Source: a virus
Direction: 5' to 3' (one strand)
Virus record (IMG/VR): IMGVR_UViG_3300017963_000188
Location: 248,001-312,000 of that record
Length of the DNA: 64,000 nucleotides
The notes beneath the pieces are model-generated. The model had not been told where the DNA came from. It made no database searches and was given only the letters and a program-made list of their open reading frames with translations. Within the stretch, counting starts at the first letter, position 1. Each line of letters begins with the position of its first letter. The position numbers and the translations under genes were made by a program. Shown piece after piece: positions 9,926-19,760 of this stretch.

Positions 9926-10519
9926 ATGCCCCTGACTCCTCCAGGACTTATGGGGCTATTGTCCCCTCTTATGAGTGGTGCTGGGTTTGCTGGCACAATG
10001 GCTCAACCTATGGCATTGGCTATTTCCAATGCTGTCACAACTTATCTTCTATCTCTTCAAGTGAAAACAACTGATGTTGGTACTTTTGGGACTGGTGTTG
10101 GTACAGGGAAAGTGATAATCACTCCACCTCAACTTGTGGGTCCCCTTCTTGGTGCTGCTACAGCAAACAATTTGAAGGGTACATCAACTCCTGGGCTCAT
10201 GACAGCTATCGGGAATGCTGTGGCTTCTTTCATAGCTTCAATGGCTATTGTGCAGACACAACATCCTACTGTAGCTGTGGGGTCAGGGATAGGGCAGTTA
10301 TTGATTATAGGAGGACCAGCCCCTTTACAGGGGCAGCTAATGGGTATGCTTTCAGCAGGGGGTTTTGCGGGACAATCTACACCCTCTTTTGCAACTGCCG
10401 TGGCTCAAGGATTGACACAAGGGTTAGCTACTGCTCAGATAATTCAGGTGATTGCTGGATCTCCAGTTGTACCTCCACCAGTACCATCATCTGGAGTTGG
10501 AATTGGGAAAATGTTATGA
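9926..10519 (+). CDS. Three-fold tandem-repeat protein next to the spike
   Basis: A 197-aa protein made almost wholly of three repeats of 63-64 residues (residues 7-69, 70-133 and 134-197). Each starts with a [LV]xGxL segment, continues through a Gly-Thr/Ser-x-P turn and an Ala-rich helix (such as ALAISNAV, TAIGNAVAS or ATAVAQGLT) and ends with a Gly-rich motif (GTGVGTGK, GSGIGQLL, SGVGIGKML). It starts one base after the spike stop and overlaps the next start as ATGA. I do not recognise the family. The pseudo-three-fold build directly after a trimeric spike gene suggests a cap or adaptor by analogy with PAAR proteins, but no PAAR motif is present. Confidence 0.75.
   Translation: MPLTPPGLMGLLSPLMSGAGFAGTMAQPMALAISNAVTTYLLSLQVKTTDVGTFGTGVGTGKVIITPPQLVGPLLGAATANNLKGTSTPGLMTAIGNAVASFIASMAIVQTQHPTVAVGSGIGQLLIIGGPAPLQGQLMGMLSAGGFAGQSTPSFATAVAQGLTQGLATAQIIQVIAGSPVVPPPVPSSGVGIGKML
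9944..10516 (+). repeat. Three tandem 63-64-residue repeats in the spike-adjacent protein
   Basis: Repeat units at about 9944-10132, 10133-10324 and 10325-10516. They agree at the protein level in an L-x-G-x-L start, a G-[TQ]-[SM]-x-[PQ] turn, an Ala-rich helix and a terminal G-x-G-[VI]-G motif. The three units plus six N-terminal residues account for the whole protein. Confidence 0.75.
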
Positions 10520-13500
10520 GTGCTATTGAATTAAATCTTTCAGGATGGGTGCTAAGAAAACCCAAGGTGGCAGAATCGAATTCTCCAAATACCTCTGCAC
10601 CTGATACACAGGAACTTTCAGGGTTCAGTCCTACGGAACGAGCTGATTATATGGTAGCAGCTCTTAACAATGGCTGGATGCATGAAATAGAGTTTGCTTG
10701 GGTAGCAAACAAGGACCGTGGTCAGTTTGGTTTTTCTGATGCAGATCAGAGATGGACACCTTTACCTGGACGTTCCCCTCTTTCGTTGGGATCATTGTCA
10801 AATACTGAAAGGTTGGTTGCAGCTCCTATCCCTACTGATACTTATCCGTATCGATTTTACATTTCAGATCCTAGCAGTTCAGATTTGACTACTTTCAATG
10901 TAGTTTCCTCTTTCACATCTCCAGCTTCTCTTGCAGCAGGGACTGTTGAGATCCATGATACTTCAGGTGAGTTGAATTTTTCTCAGGATGATGTAGATGA
11001 TTTTGAAGGGGATGCAGTTTATTATCAGACTGAAGGATTTGTGAACTATGGGGATGAGAGTAAATACCGTTTAGGGGCTTTAGAAGACCCTCTAGACGCT
11101 TATCGTCTTGCTCTTAATCCCATTCCTTCCCCTACACAGTTTCCAATCATTAGAATTGGAAATAGACTTCCTCTTACCCCTGTAGCTGTGAACACAGAGG
11201 CTAATTTTACTAGTCCTAGTGCTGGTACTGTGCAATGGGCAAAAGACAAGGGAACTTTGAATTTTAGTTCTACAGATATCACTAATTACGAAGGTGATAT
11301 GGTGTATTACTGGGGGGCTTATGATTCTTTTGATAGTCCTGGATCACCTGGATTGAGTGCTAAAACGTATAGTCTTGGTACTATTGACATTTCAAATCCC
11401 GCTAATCCTACTACTACTGGTTCTATGCCTCCTAGTGCTGTGCCTTCCAGTGGTGGAGATGTCATAATTTATTTCACTTTTGCCACAGCTTATCGTCGAG
11501 TCACAGAGACTAATATTGTGTCAAGTTTTTCTACTACGGTGAAATATGGAGAAGTAGAACTCAAAACTGATGGTACTATCAAGTTCAATTATGCTGAGGC
11601 AAGACGATATAAGATTCCTTTATCCTGGAATGTTTATGCTGTGGTCTGTGATTATGATTTGAGTAGTGAAGATGTTGGGGTGCGGTATTTCCGTAGTTTA
11701 GTCAATAAGGATGGTTCTGATTCTGATGTTACAGATCTTAATTGTCTAGTCACTGTAGAAGATCAGACTCTGATTTCAGGTCTTATTGCATCTCCTATTC
11801 AAGCATTGCCAGTATCCCCTATAGAACCACCTCTTTCAGCTCCATACAAAAACCCTTCATTTAGAATTGAGGGAAAGGGGATCACAACATTACAGGACCT
11901 CAAAACTAGTTCTAGTGCTGGTGTGGGTTTTTTGCTTGATTATGAGACAAAAGAATTGACTCTTGCTTACAGGAGGAAGTTTGATATCAGTCTTGACACA
12001 GATGCTTCATTTTACAACTTTGAGGATGTTGGGATTGTTCAGTACGGTTTTGTGTTAAGAGATGGTCCTGAGGCTGGTCCAAATACGGACATGTCAGAAG
12101 GAGATGATTATCTCTTAGAATCTAATGGTGGAGCAATATTCTTTATCAATCGATTTGGTAAGACTCTTGACACTGGAACAAAGGGTCAAGTCACATCGGC
12201 AACAACATTTAGAGATACTACGGCTGATTTCACAGGGTTTGCTGGGAAACAATTAGTGATCTTATCAGGTCCAAATAAGGCTTCCTACCTTATTGATTCA
12301 ATTACTAGTAGTGTTGAATTAGAAATCGAAAGTAGTATTCCATTTCCTTCTACAGGTACTCGTATCGCTTATGAGATATGGGATGAACCAGAGATATTGG
12401 GAGATAGAGTCTGGGAAGAGCTTCAATTGCCTGAAGATTATTTCAAGTTGAAGAAACTTTTTCCTATTGGCACAATATCAAATAGTCCTAGAAGAACAAT
12501 TCCTATTGTAGACATTTCAGCTCGTGTTGAATTTCAGCTAGATGCTGATACTATTGATATTTCCTGGGTTGAAACAAATGGTGATTTTGGAACTCCCAGT
12601 GCTGGTACTGCTGAAGTCTCAAAAGAAACTGGGGATGTAAATTTCTCAGCAGCAGACCTCACTACTTATAGTGGTCAGACAGTATGGATCTCATGGTGGT
12701 TATATCCTTCAGATTACATGGTAAATTCTGGTAATGGAGGTATATATCTCAACACACCTCTATTGAATTGGGAAAGACTGAAGGCTTTTTACTACACAGA
12801 AGAGGGTGGCGATTTACAAGAGGAACACCTTGTAGTTCGTATTTGGGATGAGATTTGTGTGATCACCCCTGGTTCTGTGGATGTGCCATTTAATCCTGAT
12901 GATCGAGAAACAGATTCCAGTTTTGGCATTTTGGTGTACCGAGGTGATGTTACCAGTGGTGTTGGGAGATTCTACAAGTTATCTGATACTGAAACCAGTG
13001 AAAAAGTATCTGTTGATTGGGATACGAATACCCTAACATTCATAGATCCTTTGGCAGGAGATGATGAAGTCACTGTAGAATACTATATCATTGATCCTGT
13101 TGGGGGTGAAAAGTCATTCACTTTATCTACCTACCCAATATTTTTCCCAAGCTATGATTTCGAGGTAGGTACAAATGAATTCATAGCCTGGGGAGATGTG
13201 TCTTCAGTTTTTGTAGCAGATCAGTTTGTGTTTCTGGGTGGGAACGACATTTATAGAGTTTCAAGCTCATCATATGCATCAGGTAAGACCACAGTGACTT
13301 TGGCTTCTTATCTTCGTAAAACATACAAAGTACCAACATTTTTGGTATCAAGCCAACCCCTGGATTCAAATTACTTTGAGCCTGTAACTGAGCGTTTTGA
13401 GAAAACTCAGAAAGGAAGCTATGCTCTAAATTTCAAAACTATTGTGACTGGTATCAGTGTTGGTACTATCCTGACTCTGGGTGGCGATGACTATTTGGTT

Positions 13501-16500
13501 TTGGGTGTAGCTATTGAAGATAACCGTACTGTAGTTCAAGTTGGTTCCAAGTTCCCTTCAGAATATTACTACACACCAGGAGCTTTGGAGCGATCTATCC
13601 GACCTGTGTTTCCAGATCAGACAACAGAATTTGTGACAAGTCTCCCATTGGTTACCACAGAGCCATTTACTCTTCGTCTCAGGAATAAAAATGCCGGTAC
13701 TGTTGAGGAACTAGTTTTGGATACTGATTTGAGTGTATCTGAATCAGGTGCCCTTTTACTACTAACCAAGGCATTAGGTTCCAATGATATTCTTGAATTC
13801 AATTACGCTGGTAGAGAAACGTATGATGAAGACCATGAATTCTCAGGAGAGTATATTTACAGATATGTGCCTGATGATTCAAATCAGTTCTTGGGGGCTT
13901 CTATTATTGCCTCTTATACCGTCTATAACCCAGATACACTGTATTTCAGGGTAGAGCCTTTCAATACCATTGCTCTTGAAGTTTCATCTGCCCTGGGGGA
14001 AGCTGCGGCTTCTCAAGCACCTTCTTCAGGTCCTCCTGGCCCACCACCCCCACCACCAGCTCTAAATGAGAAAGGGAAGAGCACTTTCTACTGGGATTAT
14101 GGTGATACTGTAGACAGTGATGCCGTGGCAAGAAGGTATTTGTTATATTACAATGATGTCTGCAATTTGATAGAAGACCTTTTGGCATATTTTGATGGTA
14201 GAGTTGTGGGGGATATTCACGGGAAGTTCCTTTTTACAGACAGTCTTTACACAACTCCTGTTGAACCAAGTGCTGCTGTGAATCATATCGATAGCATTAT
14301 CTATATTTCACCAGCTTGGCCTGCATTCCCATCCCCTCCTTTCCCACCTGGATTCCCACCACGTCGTTCACAGGCAATGTGGAAGGGTTCAAGATATAGT
14401 CGTCTATATCCTGAATATGGTAAATTCTTTGGTGCTAGCTCTCCTACAGAAGGGGCTGGTCCTGGTTATTCATTCCCTGATGAATTTTTGAAAGAGATTT
14501 ATGAAATTGGTCGTGAGAATTTAGCAAGTATTTCAGGTGTGAAAGACCGTCCAGCTCGAACCAAACTTCTCAATTCAATAGCTTCAGGAGAAAGTTCAGC
14601 TACATTAGAAGTAGAGAGTGCTTCTGAAGATGGTGAGGAATTCATGGTTCCTGGGTTTGCTGTTGATGATGAGGTGATGATAGGACGTACCTCAAATCCA
14701 TATCTTGTGGCTGGGATAGTTACAGCAGTAGATACAGGGTCCACTCCGAATACAATCACTGTTGATTTCGTTTCATATAGCCTTACCCCCACATTACCAC
14801 CCCCCAGTGGTACTACATGCCCTGCTCTTTTACCTAATGACACGGTATATCATAATCCATTTTGGTGGGAAGATGATGGTGGCGGGAACCCAATTGGTCA
14901 TTTCCAAACATATAAGACAGGGCTTGATTTTGCAGTGGATATGAAAGCTGGGAATCTTATCAATATGGGGTTCCCATTCCCACTTCCAGGTCAGACTCCA
15001 ATTCAACCATTGTCTTACCTAGAAGGTAAGATTAGTTACGGCAATGCCCTTACAGAACCATACCGATTCCCAGCTTTGGATGGGCAAGTATACAATGATT
15101 GGAATGACAGAGAAATTCCATTCAAGATCAATGCAACAGCAAACTTTGATTTTGTATTTGAGGGTGAAGAAGATCTTATAGATGCTATTACGGCAAATAC
15201 TCTTGAGGGTGTTCGAGATACTGATGGTGATATTTTGTCAGATCGTCAGACTTTTGAGGGAGATATTGCTGGATACAATCTTGAAGTTAATGATGAGCTG
15301 ATTCTTCTTACAGGTTCAAATACAGGTCGTTATCTTATCACATCTTTTCCAACTTCTGTGCAAGCTAAGGTAGCAGCATTTAAACATCGTCAAGATGGTA
15401 CTGTTGATTATGAGATCTGGGATTCTACTGAAACAACTCTTAGGACCAGTGGGACTACAGCTAATATCCAAACTGACCTTCTGACACTTCAAGACACGGG
15501 TAAAAATTTCCCCGTAGCTGGAGTTATTGTTGGGGATAAACTTATCGTTAATTCAACTTCTGGGTACTACAATAACGGGACATATTGGATACAGACGGTT
15601 GCTACTACCACAGTTTCGGTGCGAGCCTTTAGTACCTCAGAGACTGGTGTTTCATTCGATATCAAACGAGGTACAAGCACTACTGGTCGGGCTTCTGGTG
15701 ATACAGGGTATTTTGACACCACTACGGTTTTCATTGATCCTAATGCTACATGGGAAACAGATGAATTGGTGAAGGGAGATACTCTGGTAATCCCTGAAGG
15801 GAAGAATCGGGGGAACTGGAGAATCAATAGTATTGATAGTGAAACTCAAATGACTCTTCAGGATGCTGTCCGAGTTGCTGAGGATGGGACAGGTGGTAGT
15901 CTAACTGACACAGGGGCAAATGATCGTCTTGATGTTTCTGGCACAGTATTTCAAAGTAGTGATGTGGGTCGTAAAATAACCATCACAGGTACTTCTAACG
16001 GAAATGATGGGACATATACTATTCTATCTTTTATTGATAGCAACAGTATCACAATTAGTGGAAGTTTCCCAGGGACCCTCCCTGATACAGGGAATTGGGC
16101 TCTATGCGTTGATTACAAAGTTGATGATGTGAGACGTGAATCTCAATATATAGCAGATTGGAGAACAAAACTTCTAGAAGAACAGTCTGAACTTCAAGAT
16201 GTTACTTTCCAAGGTATTTTGGATGACCTTTTTGATACTCTATATGATACATCAGCCTTTGTTTCTGGGACTTCCGGTGCGGTGACTGGGGCTCAAACTT
16301 TCCAAGACACTTCAAAAGATTTTGAAGTTCTAGGTGTAGTGAAGGGAGATATTCTAGAAATATCTTCAGGTGTAAATGCTGGTATGTGGTGGGTAGAAGA
16401 AGTCAGTGGAGATACCATTACTATTCCAAGTACAGATGCTTTTCCAAGTACAGATACTGGTCTATCGTATGATGTCTGGCAAGGAAATACTCGATTTTCA

Positions 16501-16863
16501 GAGGATATGCGTAGAACTCTTATGGACTTTTTGAACCTTATCAATGGGGCTCTTAATGACATCACTGCTACTCTGCCATACTCTCAAATCGATACCAACC
16601 CTGATTATGGAGATCCCACAGACACGTTTTTAGGTAATCGTCAGGATGATGTCCAAGATTTCAGAACAGAACTTGCTGAATTCCCAGAGAGATTTGAGAC
16701 AGCTTTACAATATATAGATAAATTGTATGACAAGAGATTTTCTTGGATTGATTATAGAGTAAATCTAGAACAAGGGACTTTACCCACCAAAGAACGGTTA
16801 TTGAATGAAAAAGAGAAGAATGAACGGGATTTAATTAAGAAATTATTAATGGTCCAGGGGTAG
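10516..16863 (+). CDS. Giant 2115-aa repeat-rich baseplate/tail protein
   Basis: A very large structural protein encoded between the spike and the wedge genes. Two internal repeat families are visible. Family R: about four copies near residues 125-180, 225-285, 328-395 and 680-735, with the pattern SAGTxE...tGxlNFSxxDxxxYxGdxVyy. Family S: about six small beta domains at residues 553-625, 1558-1636, 1641-1720, 1720-1788, 1790-1865 and 1914-1991, with an F-x-D...GD-x-L-x-I...G-x-Y/W-x-I pattern. Pro-rich linkers occur near 1171-1190 and 1265-1290, and a DTDGD motif lies at 1568-1572. The C-terminal 120 residues are charged and helical. No enzyme motif was found. A peripheral baseplate or short-fibre role is inferred from position and beta repeats. 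Confidence 0.75.
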   Translation: MSAIELNLSGWVLRKPKVAESNSPNTSAPDTQELSGFSPTERADYMVAALNNGWMHEIEFAWVANKDRGQFGFSDADQRWTPLPGRSPLSLGSLSNTERLVAAPIPTDTYPYRFYISDPSSSDLTTFNVVSSFTSPASLAAGTVEIHDTSGELNFSQDDVDDFEGDAVYYQTEGFVNYGDESKYRLGALEDPLDAYRLALNPIPSPTQFPIIRIGNRLPLTPVAVNTEANFTSPSAGTVQWAKDKGTLNFSSTDITNYEGDMVYYWGAYDSFDSPGSPGLSAKTYSLGTIDISNPANPTTTGSMPPSAVPSSGGDVIIYFTFATAYRRVTETNIVSSFSTTVKYGEVELKTDGTIKFNYAEARRYKIPLSWNVYAVVCDYDLSSEDVGVRYFRSLVNKDGSDSDVTDLNCLVTVEDQTLISGLIASPIQALPVSPIEPPLSAPYKNPSFRIEGKGITTLQDLKTSSSAGVGFLLDYETKELTLAYRRKFDISLDTDASFYNFEDVGIVQYGFVLRDGPEAGPNTDMSEGDDYLLESNGGAIFFINRFGKTLDTGTKGQVTSATTFRDTTADFTGFAGKQLVILSGPNKASYLIDSITSSVELEIESSIPFPSTGTRIAYEIWDEPEILGDRVWEELQLPEDYFKLKKLFPIGTISNSPRRTIPIVDISARVEFQLDADTIDISWVETNGDFGTPSAGTAEVSKETGDVNFSAADLTTYSGQTVWISWWLYPSDYMVNSGNGGIYLNTPLLNWERLKAFYYTEEGGDLQEEHLVVRIWDEICVITPGSVDVPFNPDDRETDSSFGILVYRGDVTSGVGRFYKLSDTETSEKVSVDWDTNTLTFIDPLAGDDEVTVEYYIIDPVGGEKSFTLSTYPIFFPSYDFEVGTNEFIAWGDVSSVFVADQFVFLGGNDIYRVSSSSYASGKTTVTLASYLRKTYKVPTFLVSSQPLDSNYFEPVTERFEKTQKGSYALNFKTIVTGISVGTILTLGGDDYLVLGVAIEDNRTVVQVGSKFPSEYYYTPGALERSIRPVFPDQTTEFVTSLPLVTTEPFTLRLRNKNAGTVEELVLDTDLSVSESGALLLLTKALGSNDILEFNYAGRETYDEDHEFSGEYIYRYVPDDSNQFLGASIIASYTVYNPDTLYFRVEPFNTIALEVSSALGEAAASQAPSSGPPGPPPPPPALNEKGKSTFYWDYGDTVDSDAVARRYLLYYNDVCNLIEDLLAYFDGRVVGDIHGKFLFTDSLYTTPVEPSAAVNHIDSIIYISPAWPAFPSPPFPPGFPPRRSQAMWKGSRYSRLYPEYGKFFGASSPTEGAGPGYSFPDEFLKEIYEIGRENLASISGVKDRPARTKLLNSIASGESSATLEVESASEDGEEFMVPGFAVDDEVMIGRTSNPYLVAGIVTAVDTGSTPNTITVDFVSYSLTPTLPPPSGTTCPALLPNDTVYHNPFWWEDDGGGNPIGHFQTYKTGLDFAVDMKAGNLINMGFPFPLPGQTPIQPLSYLEGKISYGNALTEPYRFPALDGQVYNDWNDREIPFKINATANFDFVFEGEEDLIDAITANTLEGVRDTDGDILSDRQTFEGDIAGYNLEVNDELILLTGSNTGRYLITSFPTSVQAKVAAFKHRQDGTVDYEIWDSTETTLRTSGTTANIQTDLLTLQDTGKNFPVAGVIVGDKLIVNSTSGYYNNGTYWIQTVATTTVSVRAFSTSETGVSFDIKRGTSTTGRASGDTGYFDTTTVFIDPNATWETDELVKGDTLVIPEGKNRGNWRINSIDSETQMTLQDAVRVAEDGTGGSLTDTGANDRLDVSGTVFQSSDVGRKITITGTSNGNDGTYTILSFIDSNSITISGSFPGTLPDTGNWALCVDYKVDDVRRESQYIADWRTKLLEEQSELQDVTFQGILDDLFDTLYDTSAFVSGTSGAVTGAQTFQDTSKDFEVLGVVKGDILEISSGVNAGMWWVEEVSGDTITIPSTDAFPSTDTGLSYDVWQGNTRFSEDMRRTLMDFLNLINGALNDITATLPYSQIDTNPDYGDPTDTFLGNRQDDVQDFRTELAEFPERFETALQYIDKLYDKRFSWIDYRVNLEQGTLPTKERLLNEKEKNERDLIKKLLMVQG
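10891..12720 (+). repeat. Family R beta repeats in the 2115-aa protein
   Basis: Four copies at about 10891-11050, 11180-11370, 11500-11700 and 12560-12720. Shared pattern: a Phe-x-[ST] lead, SAGTxE or a variant, tGxlNFS, a D-x-x-x-[YF]-x-G-D step, then an aromatic strand (VYYQT, VYYWGAY, VWISWW). The third copy is the most divergent. Confidence 0.6.
15190..16490 (+). repeat. Cluster of five family S beta domains
   Basis: Copies at about 15190-15425, 15440-15675, 15675-15880, 15886-16110 and 16258-16490; a sixth lies at 12174-12390. The pattern is F-x-D-[TS]...G-D-x-L-x-I, a Gly/Asn turn, [TG]-x-[YW]-x-I, then a strand such as SITISGSFPGTLPDTG. The same domain is found intact in the 1658-, 1380- and 1387-aa proteins, and split by propellers in the last two. 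Confidence 0.65.
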
Positions 16864-16875
16864 TAGAGGTGATTC

Positions 16876-17082
16876 ATGAATGAACAGGAAGAGAACATTG
16901 CTGAAGAGGTAGAAGAACCAAAGAAGGAGCCTTTCAAGTGGAAGCATAACAATGACATTATGCAGAATATGGCTAGTAAGTTCATAGGTCCTTTGGGAAT
17001 GCTCAAAGATGCTTTGGTAGAGGAAAGAAACAAGCTAGTAAAGAATCGTAACGAATGCAGGAAGCGTAATTTAAATGGCTGA
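16876..17082 (+). CDS. Small charged protein of unknown function
   Basis: A 68-aa protein, acidic at the N-terminus (MNEQEENIAEEVEEPKKEPF) and basic at the C-terminus (ERNKLVKNRNECRKRN), probably mostly helical. It has a purine-rich AGAGGTGA site just upstream and overlaps the following gene by 8 bp, which supports translational coupling. No family is recognised. A small assembly or adaptor role among baseplate genes is possible, but nothing in the sequence shows it. Confidence 0.65.
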   Translation: MNEQEENIAEEVEEPKKEPFKWKHNNDIMQNMASKFIGPLGMLKDALVEERNKLVKNRNECRKRNLNG

Positions 17083-18934
17083 GTGGAAAAGCACATTAAA
17101 CTTGATGCCCGAGGTTGTGCTCGAATCGGCAGATCAAGTATCAAAGGTTCTGAAGAAATTTAGAACCGTGCTCAATATCATTCTGACAATATTAGAGACT
17201 GCCAAGATGTTCCTTATTGACCTTGGAAATCCTTTAAAGGTCATTCTGGAAGGTATTGTGGAGTTTATTGTTGGTATTTTGAATGATTTGAATCAGAGTG
17301 TTGGTATCTATATATTGTTGGTAGGACCTGTTATTCAAGGTCAAAAATTTCTTGATATCAAAGGTGGTATAGCCAATTTCAATCAGAAGTTTGCAGCAGC
17401 TCTTTATGATTCAGCAGATGGTAACCGACCACAATTCACAGATACCTCTGAGGTGCATTCTTTCGTTATAGTTCTAGATTCTGGTAATCTTGCTGGTATT
17501 GTTGAGCAGTTTGTTAAGTTGATAATAGCGATTGGGGAGAGTATCACTCAAAACCTCCCACCCCCAGACAATGTTCGAGCTACCCCTATTGACAAGGATG
17601 ATGGGTTATTAGTGAGTAACCTATCAGTAATGAAACGAGAGGCTGTTGGAGTCCAGATTGATTGGACTCTTGGTGGTGCTGGGGGTACAAATATAGCTGA
17701 TTCGTTTGTACCTTCAAAATGGAGGATTGAACGGTCTAAGACTAGGGCTGGAGAACCTTTTCTGATTGATGAGGAGGTTTACAATGCGGCTGGAGAGAAG
17801 ACCACTATAAAGAAACATGTCTTTGATACCTTTGGTCGTCCCGTATATATTTGGGAGCATGTAGAAGATATCACAGCTAGTGATGCTACGTTCTGGGGTG
17901 GTGTATTTGCTGGGTCTTATACCTACAAAGACAAAACAGTAAATCCAGGGGAAACTTGGTTTTATCGTATCAGGTCAATGATTGGGGACCCTCCCACTAC
18001 GGTTAGTGAAAGTGATGTTAAGGATGGTGTTCTGACTACAAAGGGTCTTCTTGGGACTCCTTGTTCCCCTGTTGAGGTTTACGTGCCAAAGAAAGCAGAT
18101 GGTATGGGAGCTACTGATGATCCAGTAGCTGCTTTAAGTGATACCATTTATGCTGCTCTTATATTGGGATTCCATGTCCCATATAAAGGGACTCCAGCAT
18201 TTCCTGGTCATGGTAGTTTGTATAAGTCCTATCCATGGGTATATCAATATCTGTCAGCACCTGTTGGTATGTACTTTTATGAACTTCGTCTACTCTATGC
18301 TATAAAGTTGGCTGATGTGATTGCAATGTCAATCACCAGATCAAAAGAAATGTTTCAGAGTTTTTGGGATACATACCAAGATAAAAAAGGTTCTGTGAAG
18401 ACAGTCCTAAATTATCAGGGTTCCACTGTTTCTCATCCTTATTTATCTGAAGCTTCTTCATTAGATACATTACAGAATGATGTCTATGCTATAATCATTT
18501 CATTCATGGGAGCCCTAGCTACCAGAGGAGACCCACCCAACTGGATAGCATTCAGAGTGTCCAATCTGATTCCTGCCCCTGTATTTGGTGTAATTCGTAA
18601 GATAGAGGCTGAGATTCGAGGTCTTCTCGAAGCTTATGAAGGTATTGTGAAGGATATCATTTCTTTCATAGAACTGTTAGAGGCTAGGATTGTAGCATTG
18701 AATGACCTTATAGGCTTTGTTGAAGAGATAATTGAAGTTCTGAAGAACTTAACATTCCCTTCTGCGAGTACAGTTTTGGTTCATGGTTCAGGTCTTGGTG
18801 GTATGTTAAATGAGTATCTTGCAGCAACGGGTGGGCCAGAACCTAACGATGATAATTATACCGTAGGTGCTGTGCTGTTGTTTGCAATTCCAGGTCTTGC
18901 ACCTCTTTTTGAATTATTGCAAGGAGGGGATTGA
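17075..18934 (+). CDS. Structural protein with hydrophobic helical ends, unknown family
   Basis: A 619-aa protein. Residues about 20-95 are strongly hydrophobic and helical (TVLNIILTILETAKMFLIDL, then VILEGIVEFIVGILNDL). A middle part at about 160-340 looks beta-rich and FN3-like: it starts PPDNVRATPIDKDDGLLVSN, includes GVQIDWTLGGAG, and ends with a GETWFYRIRSM strand. The last 120 residues are again helical (EAEIRGLLEAYEGIVKDIIS). It lies among baseplate genes, overlaps the 68-aa gene and is followed one base later by the 274-aa gene. A structural baseplate role is inferred from context only. The long hydrophobic helices could pack in a bundle or meet the host membrane. Confidence 0.65.
   Translation: MAEWKSTLNLMPEVVLESADQVSKVLKKFRTVLNIILTILETAKMFLIDLGNPLKVILEGIVEFIVGILNDLNQSVGIYILLVGPVIQGQKFLDIKGGIANFNQKFAAALYDSADGNRPQFTDTSEVHSFVIVLDSGNLAGIVEQFVKLIIAIGESITQNLPPPDNVRATPIDKDDGLLVSNLSVMKREAVGVQIDWTLGGAGGTNIADSFVPSKWRIERSKTRAGEPFLIDEEVYNAAGEKTTIKKHVFDTFGRPVYIWEHVEDITASDATFWGGVFAGSYTYKDKTVNPGETWFYRIRSMIGDPPTTVSESDVKDGVLTTKGLLGTPCSPVEVYVPKKADGMGATDDPVAALSDTIYAALILGFHVPYKGTPAFPGHGSLYKSYPWVYQYLSAPVGMYFYELRLLYAIKLADVIAMSITRSKEMFQSFWDTYQDKKGSVKTVLNYQGSTVSHPYLSEASSLDTLQNDVYAIIISFMGALATRGDPPNWIAFRVSNLIPAPVFGVIRKIEAEIRGLLEAYEGIVKDIISFIELLEARIVALNDLIGFVEEIIEVLKNLTFPSASTVLVHGSGLGGMLNEYLAATGGPEPNDDNYTVGAVLLFAIPGLAPLFELLQGGD
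18921..18929 (+). promoter_or_regulatory. Ribosome binding site fixing the start at 18936
   Basis: AAGGAGGGG lies 6 bases before ATG 18936. An upstream in-frame ATG at 18867 would give 23 extra residues, all within the previous gene and without such a site, so 18936 is preferred. Confidence 0.8.
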
Positions 18935-18935
18935 T

Positions 18936-19760
18936 ATGGCTTTTGATTTTCTAGGTACATTTACATCTGGTCAATATATGCGACTAGAGGAATTCCTTGA
19001 ACTTCAACAAGGAGACATACAAGGTCGCATAAATTATCTTCAAGGTGAAATTCGTCGCACAGGTGTCTTAGTGGTTACTTTTGATATCAACACTGGATAT
19101 ATAGAATCTATAGAAGCTAGTCCTGACAAGAGTCTCATAGGGAAATTGTTTTCAGCTTACATTCTTCAGGGAGGTGAGCCTGAAAAAGAACTACCAATAC
19201 GATCTTTTAATGATCCTATATATTTACCACAGGGATCTGCTCAGGCAATGCCAACAGAATTCAGTAATAAGAGACAGATTCGAGAATCATATAGATATGA
19301 TTCTTATATGTCTTTAATTATTCATTCTTTAAAGGAATGGGTATTGGAGAGCATAAAGTTCAAAAGAGAAGATTTAGAGTTCAAAATGAAGAAGTTAATG
19401 GATTGGTCAGATCAGTGTGCATTTGAAGCGATCACATTAGGTGTTGTTGGAGATATCAAGGTAGAAGAGCAGAGTGAGGAAGAAATAGATAAGAAGGTTC
19501 CAGATGGAGCCCAGGATTATTATATGGAGAAATATGCTCAGATAGCTCAGGCTGAATCAGAAGATCCAATGAAGAAAATGGTGGTTCTGTCATCCTTGAC
19601 TGCAATGATAGAAGAGGCCAATACAGAAGTTTATTCTGGAGACCATGGTAGTGTAACGATAGAAGATGGTGATGTATTTGGGTTGACGGCTGGTAAGATT
19701 AGGAAGACCATGGAATCTGATAAGGATGTAGAGGATGATATCCCAATAGTAGGTGCATAA
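18936..19760 (+). CDS. Hypothetical baseplate-region protein
   Basis: A 274-aa, acidic, mainly helical protein starting MAFDFLGTFTSGQYMRLEEF. The start is chosen by the strong AAGGAGGGG site. Residues 10-45 form a likely helix, 45-60 a beta segment (GVLVVTFDINTGYIESIEAS), and about 135-190 a long helical stretch. The C-terminus is acidic. It lies between the 619-aa protein and the gp25-like gene, whose ATG overlaps its stop (taATGa). I do not recognise the family. A wedge or hub assembly component is possible from position. Confidence 0.65.
   Translation: MAFDFLGTFTSGQYMRLEEFLELQQGDIQGRINYLQGEIRRTGVLVVTFDINTGYIESIEASPDKSLIGKLFSAYILQGGEPEKELPIRSFNDPIYLPQGSAQAMPTEFSNKRQIRESYRYDSYMSLIIHSLKEWVLESIKFKREDLEFKMKKLMDWSDQCAFEAITLGVVGDIKVEEQSEEEIDKKVPDGAQDYYMEKYAQIAQAESEDPMKKMVVLSSLTAMIEEANTEVYSGDHGSVTIEDGDVFGLTAGKIRKTMESDKDVEDDIPIVGA

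Noticed and set aside
18867-18935. Earlier ATG for the 274-aa gene
   Set aside because: It would lie in the previous gene; a strong AAGGAGGGG precedes ATG 18936.
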